From Lentzea californiensis (lineage in GTDB: Bacteria > Actinomycetota > Actinomycetes > Mycobacteriales > Pseudonocardiaceae): a stretch of DNA of 64,000 nucleotides. Below the pieces are notes generated by a model, which saw only the letters and a list, made by a program, of their open reading frames with translations, searched no databases and had not been told where the DNA came from. This document shows positions 37,459 to 47,247 of this stretch, one piece after another. The position numbers and the translations under genes are program-made. Position 1 is the first letter of the stretch, and each line of letters starts with the position of its first letter. Where the stretch lies: positions 372,001 to 436,000 of the forward strand of contig NZ_JANBBE010000004.1 in assembly GCF_024648825.1 (NCBI RefSeq), given 5' to 3'.

Positions 37459-37992
37459 ATGCCGGCGGTCTTCCCCTGGGGAAGACGCAAGGTCCTGCTG
37501 CTGAACGCCACGTTCGAGCCGCTCACGGCGTTGTCACTGCGCCGGGCGGTCGTCCTCGTGGTGTGCGGGAAAGCCGAAGTCGTGCACGGAGACGCCTCCG
37601 GGCTGGTGCTGCACTCGTCGAAGTCCGAGGTGCTCGTGCCGTCCGTGATCCGGCTGAGCTCCTACGTCCGCGTGCCTTACCGAGGTCGCGTGCCGATGAC
37701 CCGTGCCGGGCTCATGCACCGCGACCGTTATCGCTGCGCCTACTGCGGCGGGCGGGCCGAGACGATCGACCACGTCGTACCGCGCTCGCGTGGCGGACCT
37801 CACACCTGGACCAACTGCGTCGCCTGCTGTGCGAAGTGCAACCACCGCAAGGCGGACAAGATGCTGTCCGAGCTGGGCTGGCGGCTGCGCGTCGTTCCCG
37901 CGGCGCCGCGTGGCCCGCACTGGCGGCTGCTCGCCGGAGTGGCCGAGGCTGATCCGCAGTGGTTGCCGTACCTGGGTGAGCCGGCGGCCTGA
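37459..37992 (+). CDS. HNH endonuclease
   Basis: 177 residues from ATG 37459, with GGGGGAGG about 10 nt upstream; an in-frame ATG at 37324 would add a low-complexity tail. The C-terminal half has the zinc/HNH core: YRCAYCGG, then IDHVVPRSRGGPHTWTNCV and CCAKCNHRK. The N-terminal VLLLNATFEPLTALSLRRAV block is shared by a widespread actinobacterial HNH family of unknown physiological role. It converges on the repeat-protein gene, whose stop is 19 bp away. Confidence 0.9.
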   Translation: MPAVFPWGRRKVLLLNATFEPLTALSLRRAVVLVVCGKAEVVHGDASGLVLHSSKSEVLVPSVIRLSSYVRVPYRGRVPMTRAGLMHRDRYRCAYCGGRAETIDHVVPRSRGGPHTWTNCVACCAKCNHRKADKMLSELGWRLRVVPAAPRGPHWRLLAGVAEADPQWLPYLGEPAA

Positions 37993-38011
37993 TCCCGCCG
38001 TCCGAGCTGGG

Positions 38012-38626
38012 TCAGGCCGCGAGGGAGAAGTCGTTCTGACGTGCGGTGATGCGCACGGAGTCCTGCTGTGCCGTGATGCGGACCGAGTCGTCCATGGTGA
38101 TGCGGACGCTGTCGTCGTGGGCCGTGATGCGCACCGAGTCGTCGTGCGCGGTGATCCGCACGCTGTCGTCCATCGTGATGCGGACAGAGTCCTGCGCGGT
38201 GATGCGGACGCTGTCGTCGTGCGCCGTGATCCGGACCGAGTCGTCGTGCGCGGTGATGCGCACGCTGTCGTCGTGCGCGGTGATGCGCACGGAGTCGTCC
38301 ATGGTGATCCGGACGGAGTCCTCACGCGCAGTGATCCTGACCGAATCCTGCTGAGCGGTGATCCGGACGGAGTCCTCACGCGCAGTGATCCGGACGGAAT
38401 CGGCACACGTGATCCTGACCGAATCGCTCGCCGTGATGCGCACCGAGTCCGCCATGGTGATGCGCACGGAGTCGCGGGCCGTGATCCGCACCGAATCGGT
38501 CGCGGTAATCCGAACGGAGTCGTCCATCGTGATCCGGACGGAGTCACTCGCGGTGATACGCACTGAATCGTCCTTGTAGCTCGGAAGAGTGAAGGTCACG
38601 GCCTGGGGGCGGGTCATCGTGAACAT
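38012..38626 (-). CDS. DSVRIT tandem-repeat protein, unknown function
   Basis: 204 residues. A short non-repetitive head (MFTMTRPQAVTFTLPSYK) is followed by 21 copies of DSVRIT, each with a 2-3-residue linker (AS, MD, AHD, ARE, AQQ...), giving units of 8 or 9 residues, and a tail DFSLAA. The ATG at 38626 has GGAGG about 7 nt upstream. Codons for the same residue differ between units (Ser as TCC, TCG and AGC; Ile as ATC and ATT), so the peptide is conserved while DNA drifts. No signal peptide. Alternating S-V-R-I-T suggests beta strands joined by Asp turns: a beta-solenoid or amyloid-like fibre are possible. I do not recognise the family. Confidence 0.85.
   Translation of the reverse strand: MFTMTRPQAVTFTLPSYKDDSVRITASDSVRITMDDSVRITATDSVRITARDSVRITMADSVRITASDSVRITCADSVRITAREDSVRITAQQDSVRITAREDSVRITMDDSVRITAHDDSVRITAHDDSVRITAHDDSVRITAQDSVRITMDDSVRITAHDDSVRITAHDDSVRITMDDSVRITAQQDSVRITARQNDFSLAA
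38033..38569. repeat. 21-unit minisatellite of 24/27-bp units
   Basis: Coding repeat of the gene above. Units are 24 or 27 bp, imperfect at the DNA level, without intervening spacers. The 27-bp units cluster in the central and 3' half of the gene, the 24-bp units at its 5' end, which suggests expansion in stages. Confidence 0.95.
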
Positions 38627-38833
38627 TTTGTGTCCTCCAGCTCGTTCGGGGCGGGTGCGCAAGACCCGTATAGGTGAAAAGCTAAGAGCTGAGTGTTCCG
38701 GGAACAAGACCCCAAACCGGCACCCGTTCGCCTCCGACCGGGTGAGGGCTGACCGGGTGTAACCGCTGCGCCGCACGAGAGCACACGCTGCCCTTACCGG
38801 CCGGTATGGACACGCTCTGTAGCGTTCAACCTG
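38627..38833. promoter_or_regulatory. divergent region between repeat protein and MFS genes
   Basis: 207 bp. TGTTCC-G-GGAACA (38694-38706) is a perfect 6-bp inverted repeat around one base and may be an operator. A -10-like TAGCGT at 38820-38825 ends 8 nt before the MFS ATG, so that message is probably leaderless. The region is less G+C-rich near 38670-38700. Confidence 0.4.
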
Positions 38834-40036
38834 ATGGAACGTGACGTGCGTCATACGGCAAAAGGCGTGCATGGACGGGGTTTCCGAGCGCTCACCGGAG
38901 CTTGGGCGGTGTCGCTCGTGGGCGACGGCGTGCGCGTCGTCGCGCTGCCCTTGTTCGCCGCCGCCAGCACCCGCAGCCCGCTCGCGGTGTCCGCCGTGGC
39001 CGTGGCCCTGACCCTGCCGTGGTTGCTCGTCGCGCTGCCCGCGGGCGCCCTTGTGGACCGTTGGAGACCGAGAACCGTTGTCGTCGCGGCACATTGGCTG
39101 CGCGCCGGGGTGACCGGACTGCTCGCGCTGGCGGTCCACACCGGACACGCGACGGTCGTCGTCTTGTGCGCCACGGCTTTCGTGCTGACCTCCGCGGAGA
39201 CGTTCGCGGACTCGGCCTCCCAGGTGCTGCTGGTCGAGCTCGCGGGGCCGGACGATCTGGAGGCGGCCAACGGCCGGTTCGTGACGGTCGAGACGATCGG
39301 CATGGACCTCGCCGGCCCATTGGCCGCCGCGGTGCTCTTCTGGTGGGCCCCGGCGGCTTGTTTCGCGCTCGACGCGCTGTCGTTCGTCGTCGCCGCGGTG
39401 CTCGTGTCCCGAGTGCCGGACGTCGCTCCCGACCGTTCCGGGAGCGATCTTCGCGGACAACTGGCCGAGGGTGCGCGGTTCCTGGTGCGAACTCCAGGCC
39501 TGCGGTCACTGGTAGTTGCCGTTGCAATCACAGCTGTCTGCGCGGCCGCGATCAACGCCATGATGGCGCTCTACTCCATCCAGGTACTCGGCCTCGCCGA
39601 ACCGGTGGTTCCGTTCCTCGTCGTGTGCATGGCGGCCGGTGCTCTGCTAGGCGCCCGGTTGTCTCCTCTGCTCGCGGCGCGGTGGGGTGCCGGACGGGTC
39701 ATGGTCGCGTTCCTGGCGTTGCTCGGTGCCGCGTTCGCGTTGTTCGGCCTCACGCCGTGGCTGCTGGTGGCGGTGCTCGCGTGCGTGTTGTGCGGGGTGG
39801 CGTCCGCCGGCTGGAACGTCCTGTCCGCGACGCGGCGGCAACGGCTCACGCCAGGTCCGATGATGGGCCGTGTGACCAGCGCTTATCGGGTGCTCGCCTG
39901 GGGACTCTCGCCGCTGGGCGCGGGCCTCGCCGGTCCGCTCGCCGACGCGACGTCGCTGGGCACCGTGTACGTCGTCGCGGGCTCGATAGTGGCATTGACT
40001 GCGATCTTGCTGGCCCGGCCGCTCGCACGCGGCTGA
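38834..40036 (+). CDS. MFS transporter
   Basis: 400 residues, about 12 membrane helices. The start ALTGAWAVSLVGDGVRVVALPLF and loop ALVDRWRPRTVVV match the MFS-3/enterobactin-exporter-like branch common in actinobacteria, as does QVLLVELAGPDDLEAANG. Probable drug or metabolite exporter. Divergent from the repeat-protein gene; no evidence that it exports that product, which has no signal peptide. Confidence 0.9.
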   Translation: MERDVRHTAKGVHGRGFRALTGAWAVSLVGDGVRVVALPLFAAASTRSPLAVSAVAVALTLPWLLVALPAGALVDRWRPRTVVVAAHWLRAGVTGLLALAVHTGHATVVVLCATAFVLTSAETFADSASQVLLVELAGPDDLEAANGRFVTVETIGMDLAGPLAAAVLFWWAPAACFALDALSFVVAAVLVSRVPDVAPDRSGSDLRGQLAEGARFLVRTPGLRSLVVAVAITAVCAAAINAMMALYSIQVLGLAEPVVPFLVVCMAAGALLGARLSPLLAARWGAGRVMVAFLALLGAAFALFGLTPWLLVAVLACVLCGVASAGWNVLSATRRQRLTPGPMMGRVTSAYRVLAWGLSPLGAGLAGPLADATSLGTVYVVAGSIVALTAILLARPLARG

Positions 40037-40056
40037 GTTCGGCTACCGTACCCGCC

Positions 40057-40302
40057 GTGACCATCGTGGAGACCGTTCTCGTCTTCGCGCTGATCCCGCT
40101 GGCGATCTACGGCGTGATCACGCTGCTGACGGTGAGGCCAAAGGCCACCCGGATTCCCCGGTACAGGCCCGGCCAGGAGTGGGGCTACGCCCCGGTGTGG
40201 TGGAGCGCGAACCCGGCGGGGTTGAGCGTCGAGCACCACAGCGCCGCCGAGCCCGGTACCTCGGGCTCGACCGCCAAGGGAGGCGCACGTGGCAACTGGT
40301 AA
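40057..40302 (+). CDS. small single-helix membrane protein, probably cytochrome aa3 oxidase accessory subunit (CtaJ-like)
   Basis: 81 residues from GTG 40057. One N-terminal membrane helix (VLVFALIPLAIYGVITLLTV) is followed by RPGQEWGYAPVWWSANP and a polar tail. This pattern and its coupling to a DUF5130 gene match what I recall as the CtaJ subunit of the actinobacterial oxidase supercomplex; that identity is tentative. TACCGT ends 7 nt before the GTG, suggesting a leaderless message. Overlaps the next gene by 14 bp. Confidence 0.65.
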   Translation: MTIVETVLVFALIPLAIYGVITLLTVRPKATRIPRYRPGQEWGYAPVWWSANPAGLSVEHHSAAEPGTSGSTAKGGARGNW

Positions 40303-40768
40303 AGCGATCGAGGCCGTCGACCCGTCGACGCTGCCCCTCGGTGCCGTCGTGACGAACAGCGGCCGGGTGTCCGTGGCGAAGATGTACGAGCCGCACGCGC
40401 CGGAGCTGCCGTTCACGCCCGCCCAGCTCGCGCAGCTGGACGAGGCGCTGACGCTCTCCAGCCGCAGCACGGGCCTCGACTTCAGCGTGTACCTGGGCGA
40501 GCTCGGCTCGAACGCCCACGAGCGCGCGCACGAGCTGCACGGCTCCACGGAGCGTCCGTCGCACCACGTCCTCGTGGCCGTGTCGCCGGGTGAGCGCGTC
40601 GTCGAGATCGTCACGGGCGAGGAGTCGCACCGCCGTCTCGCCGACCGCGGTGCCAAGCTCGCGGTGATGAGCATGGTGGCGTCCTTCAAGGAGGGCGACC
40701 TCGCGGGCGGCCTCGTGTCGGGCCTGCGCATGCTGACCGACCAGGCGGGCCACGCGCCCCGTTCCTGA
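40289..40768 (+). CDS. DUF5130-type protein (TPM-domain-like)
   Basis: 159 residues, GTG start inside the previous gene. The region LDEALTLSSRSTGLDFSVYLGEL and VLVAVSPGERVVEIVTGEE followed by LADRGAKLAVMSMVASFKEGDLAGGL has the layout of the TPM fold found in DUF5130, thought to be linked to membrane-complex assembly. Coupled to the putative oxidase subunit, so a role in respiratory-complex biogenesis is inference. A strong terminator follows. Confidence 0.8.
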   Translation: MATGKAIEAVDPSTLPLGAVVTNSGRVSVAKMYEPHAPELPFTPAQLAQLDEALTLSSRSTGLDFSVYLGELGSNAHERAHELHGSTERPSHHVLVAVSPGERVVEIVTGEESHRRLADRGAKLAVMSMVASFKEGDLAGGLVSGLRMLTDQAGHAPRS

Positions 40769-40780
40769 TCCCCCTTCTCG

Positions 40781-40813
40781 AGAACGCCCCCGGCACCGAG
40801 CCGGGGGCGTTTT
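40781..40813 (+). terminator. intrinsic terminator
   Basis: 12-bp perfect stem AACGCCCCCGGC (40783-40794) with GCCGGGGGCGTT (40800-40811), 5-nt loop, ending in TTTT. It lies between the DUF5130 gene and the convergent acetyltransferase gene. Confidence 0.9.
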
Positions 40814-41449
40814 CTACGCGCTGACCGCGTTCTGCGCCACCACGAGGTCGGAGATCTTCTCCCACCCGAGCTTGACGTAGAGGTGCACGCCTTCGGTGGA
40901 GGCGAACAACAGCCCGGTCTCGGCCCCGTCCTTCACCGCTTCCTTCGTCAGCGCACCCATCACGACGCTGCCCAGGCCCCGCCGCCGATGCGCCTCCGCG
41001 GTCTCGATGCGGTGGGCGACCGCGTCCCGTCCGACGACGGCCATCAACCCGCTGGCCGCCACCTCGCCGTCCGCCAGCACCCGGACGCCGATCACGGGGC
41101 TCCTGGTCACCTCCACCACGTAGCCCGCGGGCGGCTCCGGTGCCGGGTGACCGGCCAGCACCCGTTGCATGAACGTCTCGTCCGGGCGGGCCACGACCAG
41201 ACCGGCTGCTTCGAGTTCCTCCACCACCTTGTGGGGTGCGTGCGTGGGGACGCTCAGCCAGTTCGGTTCTCTCGACGCGGCCACGATTCTGGCCATGGCG
41301 GCGGTCTCCGCGTCGTCCGTCGCGATCCACTCGAACACCCGGTGCGGCCGGTTCACGTGGACGACCAGGTAGCGGTCGCGGTACTCGGACGTCAGCCCGT
41401 CGGCCGTGATCCAGCCGCGGTGCCAGCGCTCCACCAGTTCGCCGATCAT
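40814..41449 (-). CDS. GNAT-family N-acetyltransferase
   Basis: 211 residues. The acetyl-CoA-binding motif A is near the C-terminus: RIETAEAHRRRGLGSVVMGALTKEA, followed by motif B-like GVHLYVKLGWEKISDLVV. The N-terminal half is a second, degenerate domain. Substrate unknown. The ATG at 41449 overlaps the stop of the barstar-domain gene by 4 bp, so the two are translationally coupled. Confidence 0.85.
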   Translation of the reverse strand: MIGELVERWHRGWITADGLTSEYRDRYLVVHVNRPHRVFEWIATDDAETAAMARIVAASREPNWLSVPTHAPHKVVEELEAAGLVVARPDETFMQRVLAGHPAPEPPAGYVVEVTRSPVIGVRVLADGEVAASGLMAVVGRDAVAHRIETAEAHRRRGLGSVVMGALTKEAVKDGAETGLLFASTEGVHLYVKLGWEKISDLVVAQNAVSA

Positions 41450-42531
41450 GCCTTCTCCTCCAGTCGCAAGGTGATGCCGCGTTCCCGCATCAGTTCCACC
41501 ACCTGCCGGAGGTAGCCGGGGATCGCGTCCCCGGCCACCTGCGCGTCTTTCCACACCAGGGTGAAGCCCGGCTTGACGCCCCAGCCGCCGTGCAGGCAGT
41601 CCTGCAACGCGTTGATCTCCCTGCCGTAGTAGCCACCCGGTCCCACCAGCGCCTCGTTCAACGCCAGATGCAGACTCCTCCAGTCGGTGACGTACCGGCC
41701 GTCCACTTCGTACCTGCCGCCCACCTCGTCGGACTCGAACCGCTTGCGAGCCAGGTATGTCAGGTCACCCCAGGCCTCGCGTCCGTCGTCGTCGAAGGGT
41801 GCCCAGAGGTTGCGTTCGGCCGGAACACCCTCGCGCCACAGGTCCCACACCGCACGCGCCGACGGCGCCGGGCGGTCGCGCCGGCGCGGCGGTTCCCGGG
41901 TGGGCGGCTGGTCGAGGACGACGTCGAAGAGCCCGTCGCCCAGCGCGGACGGGGTCACCGACGCGGTGTCCAGGGCGATCGGCACCTTGGCCATGACCCT
42001 GCCGTGCCGGTCCAGCGCGTGCAGGCGATCCCCGAAGGTGTACAGGTGCGAGCACTGCCGCATCGGTCGAACGCGTTCAGGGTGCTCGACCCCGATCAAC
42101 GTGATGGGCGGCCACTCGTGGCCGTGCCAGGGCCGGGGAAGCCCGTCGGCGCCGAGGAACTCACCTAGTTGCTCGTCGTCGCGGAACAGCAGATGTCGTG
42201 GCGCGGGCCCGAAAGCGGAGCCGGCGTCGTCCAAGCGCACGGCCGCACTGGCGACGACGTCCACCAGCTCGGCGTTCGGCACGGTGCCGTGCACGACCAG
42301 GTCGGTGAGATCCCACCACTGCGCCTCGTCGTCCACGCACACCTCGAGCGCGAAGTCCCCGGCGAGATCCGCGAACTCGCGCGGGCACCCGCGCAACACG
42401 ACTCGTTCACGCGCGACCGGCACCGGGTCGTTGAACAGCCCGTCGACGTCGATGGCGCGCGCCACGACCTCCACGACCTCGTCATCGTCGGTCTCGTGCC
42501 AGTGCACGACTTCGTAGCGGAACAAGCACAC
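41446..42531 (-). CDS. protein with C-terminal barstar-like domain
   Basis: 361 residues from GTG 42531. The last 95 or so residues resemble barstar, the barnase inhibitor: SLHLALNEALVGPGGYYGREINALQDCL then FTLVWKDA and the final helix YLRQVVELMRERG. The first 265 residues are not recognised, and include FRYEVVHWHETDDDEVVEVVA at the start. Barstar-fold proteins often act as immunity proteins to secreted RNases, but no barnase-like gene lies nearby. Coupled to a GNAT gene by a 4-bp overlap. Confidence 0.75.
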   Translation of the reverse strand: MCLFRYEVVHWHETDDDEVVEVVARAIDVDGLFNDPVPVARERVVLRGCPREFADLAGDFALEVCVDDEAQWWDLTDLVVHGTVPNAELVDVVASAAVRLDDAGSAFGPAPRHLLFRDDEQLGEFLGADGLPRPWHGHEWPPITLIGVEHPERVRPMRQCSHLYTFGDRLHALDRHGRVMAKVPIALDTASVTPSALGDGLFDVVLDQPPTREPPRRRDRPAPSARAVWDLWREGVPAERNLWAPFDDDGREAWGDLTYLARKRFESDEVGGRYEVDGRYVTDWRSLHLALNEALVGPGGYYGREINALQDCLHGGWGVKPGFTLVWKDAQVAGDAIPGYLRQVVELMRERGITLRLEEKA

Positions 42532-42543
42532 CCCCAGAAGACG

Positions 42544-42584
42544 GGAAGGCCCCGTGCCGCAATCAAAGCGACACGGGGCCTTCC
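42544..42584. terminator. hairpin terminator after pepN
   Basis: 13-bp perfect stem GGAAGGCCCCGTG (42544-42556) with its complement at 42572-42584 and a 15-nt loop. It lies 12 bp beyond the pepN stop on the transcribed strand and before the barstar-domain gene. Confidence 0.75.
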
Positions 42585-42596
42585 TGCCAAGCGGAT

Positions 42597-45158
<2,562 letters not shown>

Positions 45159-45321
45159 TGGTCACCTCGTCTGCCGCGCGTGTGGTTACGCGCTGACGTC
45201 GTCGGGAATGGTTATGACTCCCGCATCCAATCACGGAACCGGCGCTCGGGAAGAGATGACAGGGTGATCTGGTTGGGCTGATGGGGCGATAACGCCACCG
45301 ACCGTCACTAAAGGGGCACGC

Positions 45322-45930
45322 ATGACCGACAAGGCGAAGGTCGACTTCTACTTCGACCCTCTTTGCCCGTTCGCCTGGATCTCCTCCCGGTGGATCCTGG
45401 AGGTGGAGAAGGTCCGCGACATCGACCTGAGCTTCCACGTGATGAGCCTCGCCGTGCTGAACGAGGGCCGCGACCTGCCCGAGCAGTACCGGGAGCTCAT
45501 GACCAAGGGCTGGGGCCCGGTTCGCGTGGCCATCGCCGCGGAGCAGAAGTTCGGCAACGAGGTGCTGCCGAAGCTGTACACCGCGATGGGCACGCGCATC
45601 CACAACGAGGGCAACCAGGACTTCGACGAGATCATCAAGCTCGCGCTGGCCGACGCCGAACTGCCGGCCGAGCTCGCCGAGGCCGCGCACTCGACCGAGT
45701 ACGACGAGGCGCTGCGGGCTTCGCACCACCGCGGCATGGACCCGGTGGGCATGGACGTCGGCACGCCGACCATCCACATCGACGGTGTCGCGTTCTTCGG
45801 CCCGGTGCTGACGAAGATCCCGCGGGGTGAAGAGGCGGGCACGATCTTCGACGGCGCCAAGATGCTCGCCGGCTTCCCGTACTTCTTCGAGCTCAAGCGA
45901 ACCCGTACGGGTGAACTCGACTTCAGCTGA
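45322..45930 (+). CDS. mycothiol-dependent DsbA-family reductase (Rv2466c type)
   Basis: 202 residues. A thioredoxin-fold DsbA/FrnE protein with active site [13 protein letters not shown] near residue 12-24 (C-P-F-A variant with a single nearby Cys), helical insertion, and the cis-Pro loop [18 protein letters not shown]. Rv2466c is a mycothiol-dependent nitroreductase that handles electrophiles and activates nitro-drugs. ATG 45322 has AAGGGG upstream. Supports a mycothiol-using organism. Confidence 0.9.
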   Translation: MTDKAKVDFYFDPLCPFAWISSRWILEVEKVRDIDLSFHVMSLAVLNEGRDLPEQYRELMTKGWGPVRVAIAAEQKFGNEVLPKLYTAMGTRIHNEGNQDFDEIIKLALADAELPAELAEAAHSTEYDEALRASHHRGMDPVGMDVGTPTIHIDGVAFFGPVLTKIPRGEEAGTIFDGAKMLAGFPYFFELKRTRTGELDFS

Positions 45931-45989
45931 GGCCGTCCGGCCCATTCGGCCGGATTTTCTGTCAGGGGTGCTTACTAGCGTCTCCTGAC

Positions 45990-46835
45990 ATGGCAGATCA
46001 CCGCGTCGAAGTCGCAGTTCAGGGGCCCTGGTCCCTGGCGACCTCCAGGGCTTTCTGGGAGGGCTTCACGCCGTCGGCGCTGCCCGAGCGCGAAGGTGAG
46101 GCGCTGCGGGCGGCGTTCCTGGTCGAAGGTGAGTGGCGTCGTGCTGAGGTCTCCGTGACCCAGCACGGCGCCACTGCCGTTCTGTCCCTGTCCGGCGACG
46201 GTGATCTCGACCTGGCGGCGGCACAGGTGTGCCGGTTCCTGTCGCTGGACGTCGACGGGCGGGCCTGGCCGGAGGTCGCCTCACGTGATCCGGTGATCGC
46301 GTCGGCGCAGGCGTCTTTGCCCGGTCTGCGGCCGTGCGGCTTCTACTCGCCGTACGAGGCGGCGGCCTGGTCGGTGCTGGCGCAGCGAGTCCGCATGGCG
46401 CAGGCGGCGGCGGTGAAGGCTTCGCTGCTGCGGGACGGCGTGTTCCCCGCACCCGCGGAGTTACTGGCGCTCGACCTGGACCTGCCCGGCCGCAGACCCG
46501 AGTACCTGCGGGCGGTGGCGGAGGCGGCGCTGGACGGGCTGCTGGACGCCGTGACGTTGCGCGCGATGACACCCGCGGCCGCCGTGCTGGCGGTGCAGCA
46601 GGTCAAGGGGCTGGGACCGTTCGCGGCCGAGCTGGTCGTGCTGCGCGGGGCGAACGCTCCGGATGCCGTGCCGCACAACGAGTCTCGCCTTGCCGACGAG
46701 GTGGCCGAGCGGTACGGGCGGCCGTTGGCGGAGGTGTCCGAGGCGTGGCGGCCCTATCGGACCTGGGCCGCGGTGCACCTGCGAGTGCTGCGGGAGCGGC
46801 GGCTGGGAGGTGCGATGGCTGCTTCTGGCCGGTGA
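45990..46835 (+). CDS. AlkA-like DNA glycosylase family protein, catalytic Asp uncertain
   Basis: 281 residues. The helix-hairpin-helix QQVKGLGPFAAELVVLRG and the preceding AAAWSVLAQRVRMAQA segment place it with 3-methyladenine glycosylase II/AlkA, which removes alkylated bases. By eye, where AlkA has its catalytic Asp (within a PDD motif after the HhH), this protein reads DAVPHNESRL, that is Asn-Glu; activity may be altered. TAGCGT lies 8 nt before the ATG, suggesting a leaderless message. Confidence 0.8.
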   Translation: MADHRVEVAVQGPWSLATSRAFWEGFTPSALPEREGEALRAAFLVEGEWRRAEVSVTQHGATAVLSLSGDGDLDLAAAQVCRFLSLDVDGRAWPEVASRDPVIASAQASLPGLRPCGFYSPYEAAAWSVLAQRVRMAQAAAVKASLLRDGVFPAPAELLALDLDLPGRRPEYLRAVAEAALDGLLDAVTLRAMTPAAAVLAVQQVKGLGPFAAELVVLRGANAPDAVPHNESRLADEVAERYGRPLAEVSEAWRPYRTWAAVHLRVLRERRLGGAMAASGR

Positions 46836-46967
46836 ACGGCCGGCGGGCGCAGCGTCCGTGGCTCGCGGCCTCGCGAGGTGCTCGCTGTTGTGTGGCCTCT
46901 TTTGGGCGGGTGTTGTGACGCTCAGGGGGTGGCGGTCTGTTCGGCGTCAGACACGGGGCACCAAGCA

Positions 46968-47052
46968 CCTGACGCCGGTTACCGGACACCGGACACCGGA
47001 CGCGGGCGCCTGACGCCGGTTACCTGACGTGGGGCGCCTGACGTGGGGCGCC
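46968..47052. repeat. cluster of short direct repeats
   Basis: Two 16-bp identical copies 41 bp apart and two adjacent 14-bp copies, all variants of (C)CTGACG(c/t)..., together with three ACCGGAC-type units. No hairpin, insertion-sequence end or coding frame explains them. Confidence 0.7.
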
Positions 47053-47188
47053 GGGCGTCAGATGCCGGGGTGTGGGGTACCGGATACCTGGCGCCGGGTG
47101 TGGCCGCTGCCTGCACGGCTTCTCCGGCCACCGGCCTGACCACCACTTCTCCCGTTCAGCACCCAGGTCGGCGTGACCCGCGCAAGCA

Positions 47189-47231
47189 GATGTGACAGTG
47201 TGGACCACATCAGCGTTGCAAGTGTCACATC
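47189..47231. promoter_or_regulatory. inverted repeat upstream of aldehyde dehydrogenase
   Basis: GATGTGACA (47189-47197) and TGTCACATC (47223-47231) are perfect 9-bp arms with a 25-bp spacer, ending 16 bp before the GTG and just before the GGAGG box. Likely two half-sites or a looped operator for a regulator not encoded nearby. Confidence 0.5.
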
Positions 47232-47247
47232 CGCTTGGAGGGCTCTC

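Larger units (their letters stand above)
46836..47247. other. gene-free stretch with degenerate short repeats and ALDH promoter region
   Basis: 412 bp without a convincing gene. CCTGACGCCGGTTACC occurs at 46968-46983 and 47009-47024; a 14-bp unit TGACGTGGGGCGCC is tandem at 47025-47052; ACCGGACACC-like units lie between. The right part holds an inverted repeat upstream of the aldehyde dehydrogenase gene. Confidence 0.6.

Noticed and set aside
38033..38569. CRISPR array
   Set aside because: Repeats are contiguous, of 24 or 27 bp with no unique spacers, and encode a conserved peptide; no cas genes.
38046..38579. Plus-strand repetitive frames reading MRTES units over the repeat gene
   Set aside because: The units vary between Glu and Leu in this frame, it is interrupted by a stop, and there is no ribosome site; the minus frame is invariant in DSVRIT.
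38012..38626. Multi-core RiPP precursor peptide
   Set aside because: The head is only 18 residues and no modifying enzyme or peptidase of RiPP type lies nearby; repeats are too uniform in charge pattern. Not excluded if tailoring genes are elsewhere.
41446..42531. Complete toxin-immunity pair
   Set aside because: The coupled neighbour is a GNAT protein of ordinary type, not an RNase toxin, and GNAT-toxin partners are usually DUF1778/RHH proteins rather than barstar.
46968..47052. Insertion-sequence remnant
   Set aside because: No terminal inverted repeats, target duplication or transposase fragment.
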